Below are positions 8,700 through 17,599 of a stretch of 64,000 bases of DNA, piece after piece. Every line of letters starts with the position of its first letter. Within the stretch, counting starts at the first letter, position 1. A program made the translations under genes and the position numbers. Below the pieces are notes generated by a model that was given only the letters and a program-made list of their open reading frames with translations, did no database searches and was not told the DNA's origin. This DNA is from Halorubrum xinjiangense. Lineage in GTDB: Archaea > Halobacteriota > Halobacteria > Halobacteriales > Haloferacaceae. Location: the NCBI RefSeq assembly GCF_900102375.1, contig NZ_FNBO01000004.1, positions 1 to 64,000 of the forward strand, read 5' to 3'.

Positions 8700-10010
8700 A
8701 TGAACCGCTCGCAGTTACGGCGACGGGAGTTCCTCGGCGCAGTCTCGGCGGGCTGCGGAGCGGTCGCGGGGTGTACCGGTCGACATCGCGGTGCGTCGGA
8801 CGACGACGGCGTGTGGAACGTCGCGTCTCACGGAATCGAGGGAGACGGGAACACTGCCGTCGGCGAGGCCGTTCACAGCCTCCTCGATGAGGTACATGAC
8901 GCTGGCGGCGGGATCGTTTACTTTCCGCCCGGGCGGTATCTGTTCGACCGGACGCCGCTGGTAGGCGACGATACGATTCTCACCGGGGCGGGACGGGCGA
9001 CTGTCTTTGAGGGTTCTCGCCCCGGCGACATCACGGGAAAGGCGCTCCTGTCCAACAAGGGATTCGACGCGACGGGATACAACGGTGCCGCGAACTGGGG
9101 GGTTCGGAACGTCCGTATCGACGCTCCGGATTCGAACGGCATCATGCCTGCTCACGCGGAAAACGTTCGACTCGAGTCGATCTACGGCGACGCCATTCAC
9201 CACCATCATATCGACATCGTCTCGTCGAAAAACGTCGTCGTGGACGGGTACTGGGCGAGTCGAGGTGGAGCGGGCGACTCGGATGCCCCGCTACAGGTCG
9301 ACGCACAGCAGTCCGGAACCACGTCGAACGGGGTGTGGAGCGGGACCGACACCGACCTAGCCGCGGACGACGGCACGCCCACGAGACGGTGCCGGATCAC
9401 GAACTTCGAGATCGACCCCGAAAACGGTCCGCAACACGGCATCCACCTCCATCGGGGACCCCACGAGTCGATCGCCATCACTGACGGGTACATCTCCGAG
9501 TGCCGATACACCGCGATTCGCTCCGACCCCGACGAGCTGGTGACGGATCTGACGATCGACCGCGTCTCGTGTCTCGGAAACGCGCGCGGGATCACGCTGG
9601 GTCACGTCGACGGCGGACGAAGCGGATTGACCGTCAGCGACGTGACGATCGAGACCGAGGACGAGGAGACAGCCGCCGGGTCGGGACTGTACGCGGCCGG
9701 ATTCAACGAGAGCGGTCTCTCGAACGTCGTCGTGACGGGCGAGTTTACGAACTCGATCATCTTCGACGAGATGACCGATTTAAAAATGAGCAACGTAACG
9801 GCCACGGGGGCCACGGATCAGGCGTTCCGCTTTCGCGAGAACGTTGAGGCGACGCTCACGAACGCCCGTGCGGAGGACTGCGGCGGCGCAGGTATCTATT
9901 CAGGCCCCGGAAGCAGCGTCGCCTACGGCGGCGTCACGTTCGAGAACGTCGGGAGCGAGGTCGCAGCCGACGGCGAGATACGCGAGTGGGCTTCGTCGAC
10001 GAGCTCGTAG
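8700..10010 (+). CDS. Secreted right-handed beta-helix lipoprotein (pectate lyase / GH28-like fold)
   Basis: 436 aa. The N-terminus carries a Tat-like RRREFLG motif and a lipobox ending SAGCGAVAGC, so it should be exported folded and lipid-anchored outside the cell. The body is a parallel beta-helix: an N-terminal cap typical of pectate-lyase-3/GH28-like proteins (GIVYFPPGRYLF) followed by repeated short strands such as VRNVRI, VRLESI, NVVVDG, LTIDRV, LTVSDVTI and LSNVVVTG. A His-rich turn (DAIHHHHID) and HGIHLHRGPHE could sit in the active-site groove. It probably binds or cleaves an acidic polysaccharide, but the catalytic residues could not be identified. Single gene with its own TATA box. 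Confidence 0.75.
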   Translation: MNRSQLRRREFLGAVSAGCGAVAGCTGRHRGASDDDGVWNVASHGIEGDGNTAVGEAVHSLLDEVHDAGGGIVYFPPGRYLFDRTPLVGDDTILTGAGRATVFEGSRPGDITGKALLSNKGFDATGYNGAANWGVRNVRIDAPDSNGIMPAHAENVRLESIYGDAIHHHHIDIVSSKNVVVDGYWASRGGAGDSDAPLQVDAQQSGTTSNGVWSGTDTDLAADDGTPTRRCRITNFEIDPENGPQHGIHLHRGPHESIAITDGYISECRYTAIRSDPDELVTDLTIDRVSCLGNARGITLGHVDGGRSGLTVSDVTIETEDEETAAGSGLYAAGFNESGLSNVVVTGEFTNSIIFDEMTDLKMSNVTATGATDQAFRFRENVEATLTNARAEDCGGAGIYSGPGSSVAYGGVTFENVGSEVAADGEIREWASSTSS

Positions 10011-10353
10011 CGACGCTACTTTTGACGCGTCACCAGTGCCGGAGTAGTCGAACAGTCTCGGACGAGTCGCCAGCTAAGCGTTCTGTGTTTCGAACGGGTA
10101 TCAGAATGTCTCTTTCGAGTAGCCGAGACTTCTCGAGGAGAATCCGTGGGCACACGCTATCGGCCGTGTCACTCCTTGGATCTGAAACAGCGGTCCGACG
10201 AACCGGGTTTATAAGTGGCGCGACGCGGGTATGACTCTCTGCCGATTGTAAGAGAAGATCACACACGACCGCCGCCCCAATGTCGGTCCACGTGCGTCCA
10301 CTCACGTCGCACACCCAGCAGCGATTTATCAGCGAGCGCCCCGTCTCGGCTGT
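10011..10353. other. Intergenic region
   Basis: 343 bases with no convincing gene. A TTTATAAG box at 10208-10215 has no good start codon at promoter distance. A second box at 10322-10328 serves the TauE gene. Confidence 0.5.
10322..10328 (+). promoter_or_regulatory. TATA box of the TauE/SafE gene
   Basis: GATTTATC lies about 27-30 bases before the ATG at 10354, consistent with a leaderless transcript. Confidence 0.45.
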
Positions 10354-11142
10354 ATGACACTCGCGCTCTCGGCCGGACTGGTGGCGGGGATCGCCGTCGT
10401 CGTCGCGGTTGCGGGCGCCGTCAACGGGGTCGCGGGGTTCGGCTTCGCCGTCGTCGGGACGATGGTCCTCGCGACGGCGCTCGACCCCGCGACCGCCGTC
10501 GCGTTCATGATCCTCCCGATGTTCGCCGTGAACCTCGCGCTCGTGGGGGACCTCACCCGCCAGGAACTGCGCACCTGCGGCGCGCGGTTCGCGCCGCTGC
10601 TCGTGGCCGCGCTCGTCGGCACGATAGCGGGAATGGCGCTGCTCGACCGGCTCCCGGAGGCGCCGGTGCGCGTGCTGCTCGGCCTCGTCTCGCTCGGCTT
10701 CGTGGCGAGCGCACAGCGCGCGGTCCCGCTGCCGTCGCTGTCCGGCGCAAGCGACCGCGAGGCCGCCGAGTCACCGGTCACCATGGCGGTCGTCGGCGCC
10801 GTCTCCGGCGTCCTCTTCGGCGCGACGAACGTCGGCGTCCAGCTCGTCGCGTACGTCCGGCGCTTCGACCTCTCGCACGGGCTGTTCGTCGGCGTCGTCG
10901 CGCTGGTGTTCGTCGGGATCAACGGCCTGCGCGTCGCCGCCGGCGGCGCGCTGGGGCTCTATCCGGACGCGGCGTTCGCCCTCGCGTCGGCGGCGGCCGC
11001 CGTGCCCGCGGTCGCCGGCGTCGCGGTCGGGAAGCGCCTCCGAAGTCGCGTGGGCGATCGGCTCCGGCGCGGCGTCGTCCTCGGCCTGCTGACGGTCATC
11101 GGCGTCAGGCTCGTGCTCGGCGGCGCGGCGGGAATCTTCTGA
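10354..11142 (+). CDS. TauE/SafE family anion permease
   Basis: 262 aa, almost entirely hydrophobic with about eight helices. The family signature of small residues in the first helix pair is present (AGAVNGVAGFGFAVVG) and again in the second half (GAVSGVLFGATNVGVQ), reflecting the internal duplication of TauE/SafE proteins. Family members export sulfite, sulfoacetate or other organic anions; the substrate here is unknown. A short hydrophilic loop (about residues 125-140) separates the two halves. The stop at 11140-11142 falls inside the reading frame of the next, 5'-truncated gene, so the two were probably joined by a deletion. Confidence 0.83.
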   Translation: MTLALSAGLVAGIAVVVAVAGAVNGVAGFGFAVVGTMVLATALDPATAVAFMILPMFAVNLALVGDLTRQELRTCGARFAPLLVAALVGTIAGMALLDRLPEAPVRVLLGLVSLGFVASAQRAVPLPSLSGASDREAAESPVTMAVVGAVSGVLFGATNVGVQLVAYVRRFDLSHGLFVGVVALVFVGINGLRVAAGGALGLYPDAAFALASAAAAVPAVAGVAVGKRLRSRVGDRLRRGVVLGLLTVIGVRLVLGGAAGIF

Positions 11143-12104
11143 CCGCCGGCGGCGTCGCGCCGGCGCCGGAGATCCAGAACGAACACTACGTCGACGGCGA
11201 CGCGGTCGCGAACGACACGCCCGGACAGGCGACCGTCGAGATGGAGTCGACAGCGCCGTCACAGACCGTCCTCGTCGATCCCGACGTCGAGCCGCAGGGC
11301 GCGGTGCCCGCGAGCCCGCTCGCGCTGCTGGGCCTCGGGGGGTCTGAGGTCGCTGACCGCGACATCCGGCCGCTGGCGAACGCGCTTATCGAGAACGGCC
11401 ACGACGTCGGCGTCTACGTGCCGGACCCGGAACAGCAGCGGCGAAGCGTCGCTCGGGGCGGCGAGCAGGGGCCGACGCAGCTCGGCGAGCGGCTCGCTGA
11501 GGCCGACGCGTTCGTGACGTTCCGCACCGACTACGACAAGCGGGAACTCGAAGAGATTGAGTCGTTCGTCGAGTCGGGCGGCCACGTGATCGTGGCGACC
11601 GAGCCCGACGCCGCCTTCGACCAGCCGGGGGCGGCCGGCCTCGACGCGACGCTCGACGTCACGACGAAGCCGGGCTACGTGTACAACATGGCGGAAAACG
11701 ACCTCAACTACCAGCGCGTGTATGCGTCGCCGGCCGACGACGCCGACAGCGCGCTGACCGAGGGCCTCGACCGCGTCGTCCTGCCGTCGGCGACCCCGGT
11801 CGGGACGACGGCCGCCGGCAGCGACGTGCTCGCCCCGATCGACGGCAGCGAGCTGTCGACGACCCGAGCGCCCACTGAGGCGCCGCTGCTCGTTCGGAAC
11901 GACGAGGTGGTGATGGTCGGCGACAGCGACTTCCTCTCGCCCGAGAACGCCGCGCGCGCCGACACCGACGTGCTGGTCGGCAACCTCGCCGACTTCCTCG
12001 TGTCGAACGACCGGACGCCGCCGGGGACGGCCAACGGGACGCCGCCGACGGGTCCCACTCCGCCCGGGTCGGACGGTCCGACGGGTAACGAGACGGCCGG
12101 GTGA
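11142..12104 (+). pseudogene. 5'-truncated DUF4350-type gene fused to the TauE 3' end
   Basis: From about 11142 the frame encodes APAPEIQNEHYVDGDAV and continues for about 320 residues to a stop at 12104. The body resembles haloarchaeal DUF4350 proteins: a region with a glutamine amidotransferase-like alpha-beta fold (ADAFVTFRTDY, GGHVIVATEP, VMVGDSDFLSPENA) and a Pro/Gly/Thr-rich tail. Such proteins normally begin with a signal or membrane helix. Here the frame upstream is only the antisense-like shadow inside tauE, and the first in-frame ATG is at 11241, inside the domain. I infer a deletion that removed the start and first helix. Expression from the internal ATG or by reinitiation after tauE is possible. 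Confidence 0.6.
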
Positions 12105-12150
12105 TCCGGACCGACGTAATCGGCGGTCGACGGCGACCCGCAGCGACTCC

Positions 12151-12157
12151 CCTTTTT
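12151..12157 (+). terminator. Oligo-T stretch between convergent genes
   Basis: CCCCTTTTTTAG lies between the DUF4350-type gene and the convergent cinA-like gene. Archaeal RNA polymerase stops at U-rich tracts, so this is a plausible terminator; it slightly overlaps the stop of the opposite gene. Confidence 0.35.
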
Positions 12158-12900
12158 TAGTCCCAGTCCCGCGACACTGGCGTCTCGCTGGCATTGACGT
12201 GCTCCAGCAGCCACGCCGTGGCCGCGTCGAGTTCGTCGTCGTCGGTGGCGGTCACCTTCAGCCGGTTGTGGTCGGCCTCGCGGTCGGGGTAGCAGCCGAC
12301 GGCGACGTCGAACTGGTCCATCGCCTCCTCCAAGGCGGCGATGATGTTCGACTCCGGCTCGACGGTGTAGCAGAACCGCGAGCGCCGGTCGCCCGCGAAC
12401 TCGTCGGCGACGGCCTCGAACGTCGCCTTCAGCTCGTCCGGGATGCCGGGCATGACGTAGACGCCCTCGATCACGCAGCCGGGCGCGAGCCCCGCCTCGG
12501 TCACCAGCGGCCGGCTTCCCTGGGGGACCGACGCCTCGGCCTCGACGTCGACGTCGAACTCGCGGTCGGGCACCCGCTCGCGGATCGCGGCCAGTCGGCG
12601 CTCGACCGACTCGCGCGTGAGGTCGGTCGGGGCCATCTCGCGGTCGAAGGCGTCCGCGACCGCCTCCATCGTCACGTCGTCCGGGGTGCTGCCGATCCCG
12701 CCCGTGACGATCACGGCGTCGAAGTCGGCGGCGTACTCCCGGACCCGCGCCGCGATCTCGGCCCTGTCGTCCGGGATCGAGAGGATCCGCGGCACGGCGA
12801 CGCCGCGCTCGCTCAGCTCGGCGGCGAGCCAGTTGGCGTTCGTGTTCACCGTGTCGCCCGAGAGCAGTTCGTCTCCGACCGTGATCAGCGCGACCTCCAT
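12157..12900 (-). CDS. CinA/MoaB-type molybdopterin-binding domain protein
   Basis: 247 aa from the ATG at 12900. The MoaB/Mog-like fold is clear: VALITVGDELLSGDTVNTN at the N-terminus and VIVTGGIGSTPDDVTMEAV, the classic GGxGxTPxD motif. This is the N-terminal domain of competence/damage-inducible protein CinA without the C-terminal amidase. Archaeal proteins of this type are of uncertain function, either nucleotide or cofactor metabolism (pyrophosphatase-like) or molybdopterin binding. It is divergent from the penicillin acylase gene with 60 bases between. Confidence 0.85.
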   Translation of the reverse strand: MEVALITVGDELLSGDTVNTNANWLAAELSERGVAVPRILSIPDDRAEIAARVREYAADFDAVIVTGGIGSTPDDVTMEAVADAFDREMAPTDLTRESVERRLAAIRERVPDREFDVDVEAEASVPQGSRPLVTEAGLAPGCVIEGVYVMPGIPDELKATFEAVADEFAGDRRSRFCYTVEPESNIIAALEEAMDQFDVAVGCYPDREADHNRLKVTATDDDELDAATAWLLEHVNASETPVSRDWD

Positions 12901-12960
12901 CGGTCCGCCGTACGGCCGGGCGACGGATACGTCTCTCGCCGGATTCCGATCCGAATAATA

Positions 12961-15450
12961 ATGAGGGACCGCGGCGTCGGTCGGGAGGTGACACGCGACA
13001 CCACGCGGCGCGCGGTCCTCGCGAGCGTCCTCGCCGCTGGGACAGCCGGGCTGGCGGCGAGCGACGCGGCCGACCTCCTCGACTCGTTCGCCCCGCTGTC
13101 GGGCGAGGCGTGGGACGCGGCTGACCGCTCGCTCCCGGACCGCGTCGAGAGCCCGCACGGGGCGGCGACGGTCGCCCGCGACGAGTTCGGCGTGCCGCAG
13201 GTCGAGGCCGATACGGAGCCGGCGGCGTACTTCGCGGTCGGCTACTGTCAGGCGTTCGACCGGCTGTTCGCGATGGACCTCCAGCGCCGGGTGATGCGCG
13301 GCCGGCTCTCCGAGGTGATCGGCGAGGCGACGCTCGGCGGCGACGAGTTACACGTCGCGATGGGGTTCGCCGACGCCGCGGAAGCGACCTGGGACGTCGT
13401 CGCCGAGACGCGCGCCGGCCCCCTCGTCGAGGCGTTCGCCGACGGCGTCAACGCCGCGACGGAGGACCTCCCGCTCCCGCTGGAGTTCGAGCTGATCGGC
13501 TACGAGCCCGAGCCGTGGACCCCGGTCGACTCGATGCTGATGGAAAAGCAGATCTCGTGGACGCTCACGGGCAACTTCGGCGAACTGCGGCGCGCGCTCG
13601 TCGCCGACCGCCTCGGCGCGGAGCGCGCGGCGACCCTGTTCCCGACGCGGTACGACCACGAATACCCGATCCTCGACGGGACCGAGACCCGGCTTTCCGA
13701 GGCGACGGCGAACGCGCGCGATGCGGACCGGCGCGCTTCGGGCGGCCGACCGGTCGGTTCGCCGGCCCCCGTCGACCCCGCGCTGACCGACTGGCTCTCC
13801 GGCTTCGAGTCGCCGACGGGCGTCGGCTCCAACAGCTGGGTCGTCTCGGGCGATCACACCGCGAGCGGGACGCCGATCCTCGCGTACGACCCGCACCTCT
13901 CCCTCCAGGCGCCGCCGCTGTGGTACGAGCAGTCGGTCGAGACGCCGGAGCGGTCGGTCCGGGGCGCGACGTTCTCCGGCGTCCCGTTCGTCATCGCGGG
14001 CGCGAACGACCGCGGCGCGTGGTCGTTCACCAACCTCGGCGCCGACGTCCTCGACTGCTACCGGTACGAGATCGACGACGCGGGCGACCGCTACCGGTAC
14101 GACGGCGAGTGGCGCGACTTCGAGACCGACGAGCGCGAGGCGATCCCGGTCGCGGGCGGCGACGACCGGGAGCTCCGCGTCCGGCGCACCGTCCACGGCC
14201 CCCTGATCGAGCGCGAGGGACGGACGGTCGGCGTCGCGTGGACGGGCCACACCGCGACGCGCACCACGGCCGCCATCGAGGCGTACGGGCGAAGCGAGGG
14301 GATCGACGACCTGCTGGAGGCGACGCGCGACTTCGACCTGCCGACCCAGAACCTCGTGTACGCGGACGCGGACGGCCGGACGCTCTACTTCGCGACCGGC
14401 CGGCTGCCGATCCGGCGTATCGACGGCGAGGTCGTCGACGGCGACCGGATCTTCGACGGCTCCGCCGGCGAGGGGGAGTGGGCGGGGTTCGAGCCGTTCG
14501 GCGAGTCCTCGTGGGAGGGGTTCGTCCCCTTCGAGGAGAAGCCGCACGCGATCGACCCCGACGTCCTCTCGACGGCCAACCAGCGCCCGATCGACGACCC
14601 GGTCCACTACGTCGGCGTCGGCTACGCGACCCCGTACCGCGGCGCGCGGATCGCCGACCGGCTCGACGAGGGGGTCGGCGGGAGCGAGGGCGGGGACGGC
14701 GACTCCGGCGGCGAAGGACCGACCGACCCCGACTTCCACCGCGGCCTCCAGAGCGACGTGCGGGACGGGCGCGCGGCCGAACTCGTCCCCGAACTGGTCG
14801 AGGCGGTCCGCGACCGGCACGGCTTCGACCAGGACGTGATCAGAGCGGCCAACGACCTCGACGAGTGGGACTACCGAATGGAGCGCGACTCCCGCGCCGC
14901 GCTGGTCTTCGCCCGCTACCTGCCGAAGTTCCGCGAGCGCGTCTTCGGCCCGACCTTCGACGACGCCGACCTCGGCGAGGGGTACTACCCGAGCGACTGG
15001 ACGCTCGCGCGGCTCCCCGACGACGACCCGCTGTTCGACGGGCGCCCGCGGGGCGCCCTCGCGGTCGCCGCCCTCCTCGACGCGCTCGACGAGATCGAGG
15101 AGGCGGGGTGGGACCGGTACGGTGACTACAACACCACGCGGGCGATGAGCCACCCGCTCGGCGGCGAGGCGCCGTTCCTGAACTACGAGGAGCTGCCCGC
15201 TGACGGCTCGCCCGCGACCGTGAAGAACTACCGCGTCGAGTCCGCGGTCGGATCGAGCTGGCGGATGGCCGTGCGGCCGGGGACCGACGCGACCGCGGTG
15301 CTGCCGGGCGGGAACTCGGGCGACTACTTCTCCGAGCACTACGACGACCAGCTCCGGCGCTGGCTCGACAACGACCAGCGCCCGATGCCGCTCGGGGCCG
15401 GCGGCGACCCAGTGGTGCGGTTCGAGCCGTCGACGGAGGGGTCGCAGTGA
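12961..15450 (+). CDS. Penicillin acylase family protein (Ntn hydrolase)
   Basis: 829 aa from the ATG at 12961. A twin-arginine export signal is visible (TTRRAVLASVLAAGTAGLAA). The family is made as a precursor that cuts itself to free an N-terminal nucleophile serine. The site here is VG-SNSWVVSG, with Ser290 aligning with the first residue of the SNxW motif of penicillin G acylase beta chains. Further hallmarks are FGVPQVEADT, the GYCQAFDRLFAMDL helix, AYDPHL after the nucleophile and TANQRP near the C-terminus. Length fits an alpha-spacer-beta precursor. Likely substrates are acyl amides such as N-acyl homoserine lactones or peptides; not known here. It overlaps the next gene by four bases (GTGA), so the two are probably translated together. 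Confidence 0.9.
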   Translation: MRDRGVGREVTRDTTRRAVLASVLAAGTAGLAASDAADLLDSFAPLSGEAWDAADRSLPDRVESPHGAATVARDEFGVPQVEADTEPAAYFAVGYCQAFDRLFAMDLQRRVMRGRLSEVIGEATLGGDELHVAMGFADAAEATWDVVAETRAGPLVEAFADGVNAATEDLPLPLEFELIGYEPEPWTPVDSMLMEKQISWTLTGNFGELRRALVADRLGAERAATLFPTRYDHEYPILDGTETRLSEATANARDADRRASGGRPVGSPAPVDPALTDWLSGFESPTGVGSNSWVVSGDHTASGTPILAYDPHLSLQAPPLWYEQSVETPERSVRGATFSGVPFVIAGANDRGAWSFTNLGADVLDCYRYEIDDAGDRYRYDGEWRDFETDEREAIPVAGGDDRELRVRRTVHGPLIEREGRTVGVAWTGHTATRTTAAIEAYGRSEGIDDLLEATRDFDLPTQNLVYADADGRTLYFATGRLPIRRIDGEVVDGDRIFDGSAGEGEWAGFEPFGESSWEGFVPFEEKPHAIDPDVLSTANQRPIDDPVHYVGVGYATPYRGARIADRLDEGVGGSEGGDGDSGGEGPTDPDFHRGLQSDVRDGRAAELVPELVEAVRDRHGFDQDVIRAANDLDEWDYRMERDSRAALVFARYLPKFRERVFGPTFDDADLGEGYYPSDWTLARLPDDDPLFDGRPRGALAVAALLDALDEIEEAGWDRYGDYNTTRAMSHPLGGEAPFLNYEELPADGSPATVKNYRVESAVGSSWRMAVRPGTDATAVLPGGNSGDYFSEHYDDQLRRWLDNDQRPMPLGAGGDPVVRFEPSTEGSQ

Positions 15451-15860
15451 GCGACTCACCCGAGTCGGCCTCGGAATCGACCGAGCGTTCGGAGTCGGCT
15501 GCGCCCTCGGAGTCGACCGCGTCTTCAGGGTCGCCTTCGCTCCGCGACCGCGTCAGGACCGAGCCGCGCCCGCACGCGGTCGCGGTGATCGGCGCACTCG
15601 TCGCCGGCGTCGGGCTCGCATCGCTCCACTGGCTCGGGCTGATCGCAGCGGGCGCGCTCGCGTCGCTCGCGGCGCCAACGGTGCGCCGTGGGGCGGGGTA
15701 CGCGCTGGGTGCCGGCGTGGTCTGTCTCGCCGCGTTCGCGGCCTCACTCGGGCCGGCGGCCGGTGCGGCGTCGGACATGCTTCCGGTCGTCTACGTCACG
15801 GTCGGCGCGGGGCTGGGGCTGCCGCTGTTCGGGTCACTGACCCGTGCGGTCGTGCCGTGA
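15447..15860 (+). CDS. Small membrane protein of unknown function
   Basis: 137 aa starting with GTG inside the stop of the acylase gene. A Ser/Glu-rich N-terminal segment of about 35 residues with repeated SES units leads to three or four hydrophobic helices packed with Ala and Gly. No family is recognised. The overlap suggests translational coupling, perhaps as a membrane partner for the acylase. Confidence 0.65.
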   Translation: MSDSPESASESTERSESAAPSESTASSGSPSLRDRVRTEPRPHAVAVIGALVAGVGLASLHWLGLIAAGALASLAAPTVRRGAGYALGAGVVCLAAFAASLGPAAGAASDMLPVVYVTVGAGLGLPLFGSLTRAVVP

Positions 15861-15863
15861 GAG

Positions 15864-16229
15864 TCAGTCGAGGCGTTCGAGGTCGGTCACGGTCTCGTCG
15901 GTCTCGACGTCGCCCGTGTTGCGCGTCTCGCTCGGTTCGAACAGTAGGATTTCGGCCTCCGGCTCGGCGACGGGTCGGTGTTCGGTCCCGCGCGGGACGA
16001 TCGTGAATTCGCCTTCCTCCAGCACCGCGTCCGCCTCGTCGCGGAACTCGATCCGGAGCCGGCCCGCGTTGACAAGGAACAGCTCGTCGGCGTCTTCGTG
16101 GTGATGCCAGACGAACTCGCCGTCGGCCTTCGCGAGCTTGACCGCCTGCCCGTTGAGTTCGCCGGCGAGCCGCGGGGACCACGGCTCGTCGAACGAGTCG
16201 AACGCCTCCGCGAGGGACACCGTCTCCAT
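15864..16229 (-). CDS. Cupin-domain protein
   Basis: 121 aa from the ATG at 16229. A single cupin barrel with both metal motifs: WHHHEDADELFLVNAG (three His and a Glu) and PRGTEHRP. Such small cupins are enzymes or sensors with a bound divalent metal; the substrate is unknown. The acidic C-terminal tail (VETDETVTDLERLD) is an extension beyond the barrel. Its stop is three bases from the end of the convergent membrane gene. Confidence 0.82.
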   Translation of the reverse strand: METVSLAEAFDSFDEPWSPRLAGELNGQAVKLAKADGEFVWHHHEDADELFLVNAGRLRIEFRDEADAVLEEGEFTIVPRGTEHRPVAEPEAEILLFEPSETRNTGDVETDETVTDLERLD

Positions 16230-16368
16230 ATCGGCGGTGGGGGGCGGAGGGATAAAGTCGCTGTCCACCGGTGTCGAGACCGACCGGGGGCGACCGCCGA
16301 GATGCGGTAAGGGGGATATATACTGCTCCGGAGCGGTCCGGACGTCTCGGCTGGCCGCGATACCCCTC

Positions 16369-16376
16369 ATATAAGG
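16369..16376 (+). promoter_or_regulatory. TATA box
   Basis: ATATAAGG is centred about 25 bases before the GTG at 16396 and 37 before the ATG at 16408. Either a leaderless GTG start or a short leader to the ATG would fit. Confidence 0.45.
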
Positions 16377-16407
16377 GTTTACGGGGGATCTGCGTGTGCC
16401 GCGTCGT

Positions 16408-17316
16408 ATGGCAGCGACTCACGCGGACGAGGGGAGCGAGCCGATCCGGGCGGCGCGGGCCGCGCTCCGCGTCGAGCGGCGCCGCATTGTCGACGAGCGC
16501 GAGGCGTTCCAGGCGTTTCGCGGTCGGGTGTCGTCGATTCCGGACGTGAGCGGGAGCGCGGGCGCGTCGGACCCCGCCGCGGCCGACAGGTTCTCCGGTG
16601 CGGGCGGACCGGCCGGCGTCCGCGGCGCAATCGGGGGAACGACGGGGGGAACCGGCGGTGCGGCGTCGCCCGGCTCCCGGCTCGTCGCGGTGCGCGACGC
16701 CTACCGGGCGACGGTGATGTCGGTCCCGCACTACGAGGCGGAGTACGACGACACCTACGAGCGGAGCGTCGCCGAGGAGTTCGGTCCCGAGCTCGCGTAC
16801 GCGCTCACCCGCACGGACTGCTTCCACGAGGAGTACAAGCGCTCGCTGCTGAGCGCCGTCGAGACCGCGGTTCAGGAGCGCGAGGCGTTCCTCGACGCCG
16901 TGGAGTCGGAGATCGAATCGGTCGAGCGCGCGGACTCGCGGCTCGAACCGATCCGGACGGAGATCGAGGCGATCGAAGACGAAGTCGGCGGCGACGAAAG
17001 AGCAGTCGACGGCGACGGGGGCGACTCGGCGGGCGACGGTGGCGACGCGGCGGCTATCGGGTTCGGCGCGCTCGACGCCTGCCGGACCCGGACCGCGGCG
17101 CTCAGAGAGGACTGCGACCGCATCGCGGCCCGCCGTCAGCGCGTCCTCGCGGACCACGAGCGCCAGCTATCGCTTGGCGACGAGATCGACCTGCCGGGGT
17201 ACTGCTACCAGGACCTCGACGTCACGTACCCGGTTCTCGCGGCCGTCGGCGCGGTCGGCGACCGACTCGAAGGGCTCAAGGGGAGGATCGAGAAGGCGAT
17301 GGCGCGATCTCGCTGA
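16408..17316 (+). CDS. Haloarchaeal coiled-coil protein of unknown function (DUF7260-like)
   Basis: 302 aa from the ATG at 16408, or 306 from the GTG at 16396. Long charged helices dominate: residues about 10-40 (ALRVERRRIVDEREAFQAF) and about 150-265, with a Gly/Ala linker between them and a Gly/Asp-rich loop near residue 200. The C-terminal third ends with DLPGYCYQDLDVTYPVLA and a short helix. There is no signal peptide and no membrane helix. The pattern matches haloarchaeal proteins grouped, from memory, as DUF7260. Function is unknown. Confidence 0.65.
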   Translation: MAATHADEGSEPIRAARAALRVERRRIVDEREAFQAFRGRVSSIPDVSGSAGASDPAAADRFSGAGGPAGVRGAIGGTTGGTGGAASPGSRLVAVRDAYRATVMSVPHYEAEYDDTYERSVAEEFGPELAYALTRTDCFHEEYKRSLLSAVETAVQEREAFLDAVESEIESVERADSRLEPIRTEIEAIEDEVGGDERAVDGDGGDSAGDGGDAAAIGFGALDACRTRTAALREDCDRIAARRQRVLADHERQLSLGDEIDLPGYCYQDLDVTYPVLAAVGAVGDRLEGLKGRIEKAMARSR

Positions 17317-17428
17317 TCCGTCGGGCCGGCTCGATAGAGGGACTGCGATCGCAACTGTTCTACTCGAACGCGGTCGATACGGACGCGCGACGGCATTTAT
17401 ATACGGAGGCGATCCAGCGGTTAGTCCT

Positions 17429-17599
17429 CCAAAGCCCCAGCCGCTCGCTTATAAGTGACTGACTGGAGATCGGCGGAGAACACTTCCAAAGCCCCAGCCG
17501 CTCGCTTATAAGTGACTGACTGGAGATCGGCGGAGAACACTTCCAAAGCCCCAGCCGCTCGCTTATAAGTGACTGACTGGAGATCGGCGGAGAACACTT
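17429..17599 (+). repeat. Three 57-bp tandem repeats, each with a TATA-like box
   Basis: Units begin at 17429, 17486 and 17543, and a fourth partial unit at 17600 runs into the structured repeat. Each holds CCAAAGCCCCAGCCG, then TTATAAG, then CGGCGGAGAACACTT. The unit length is a multiple of three, so false reading frames cross it. From the centre of TTATAAG, a start site 25-30 bases downstream would fall in the CGGCGGAGAAC segment just before the next CCAAAGCCCC. Confidence 0.9.

Noticed and set aside
10215-11140. N-terminal extension of the DUF4350-type frame through tauE
   Set aside because: The extension is Arg-rich and out of frame with the convincing membrane protein TauE; only the part after 11136 looks like protein.
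12199-12960. N-terminal extension of the acylase frame
   Set aside because: It overlaps the cinA-like gene on the other strand and lacks a signal; the ATG at 12961 is followed directly by a Tat signal.
13348-15459. 703-codon minus-strand frame opposite the penicillin acylase gene
   Set aside because: Shadow frame rich in Arg, Val and Glu with no motifs; the plus strand carries a clear acylase.
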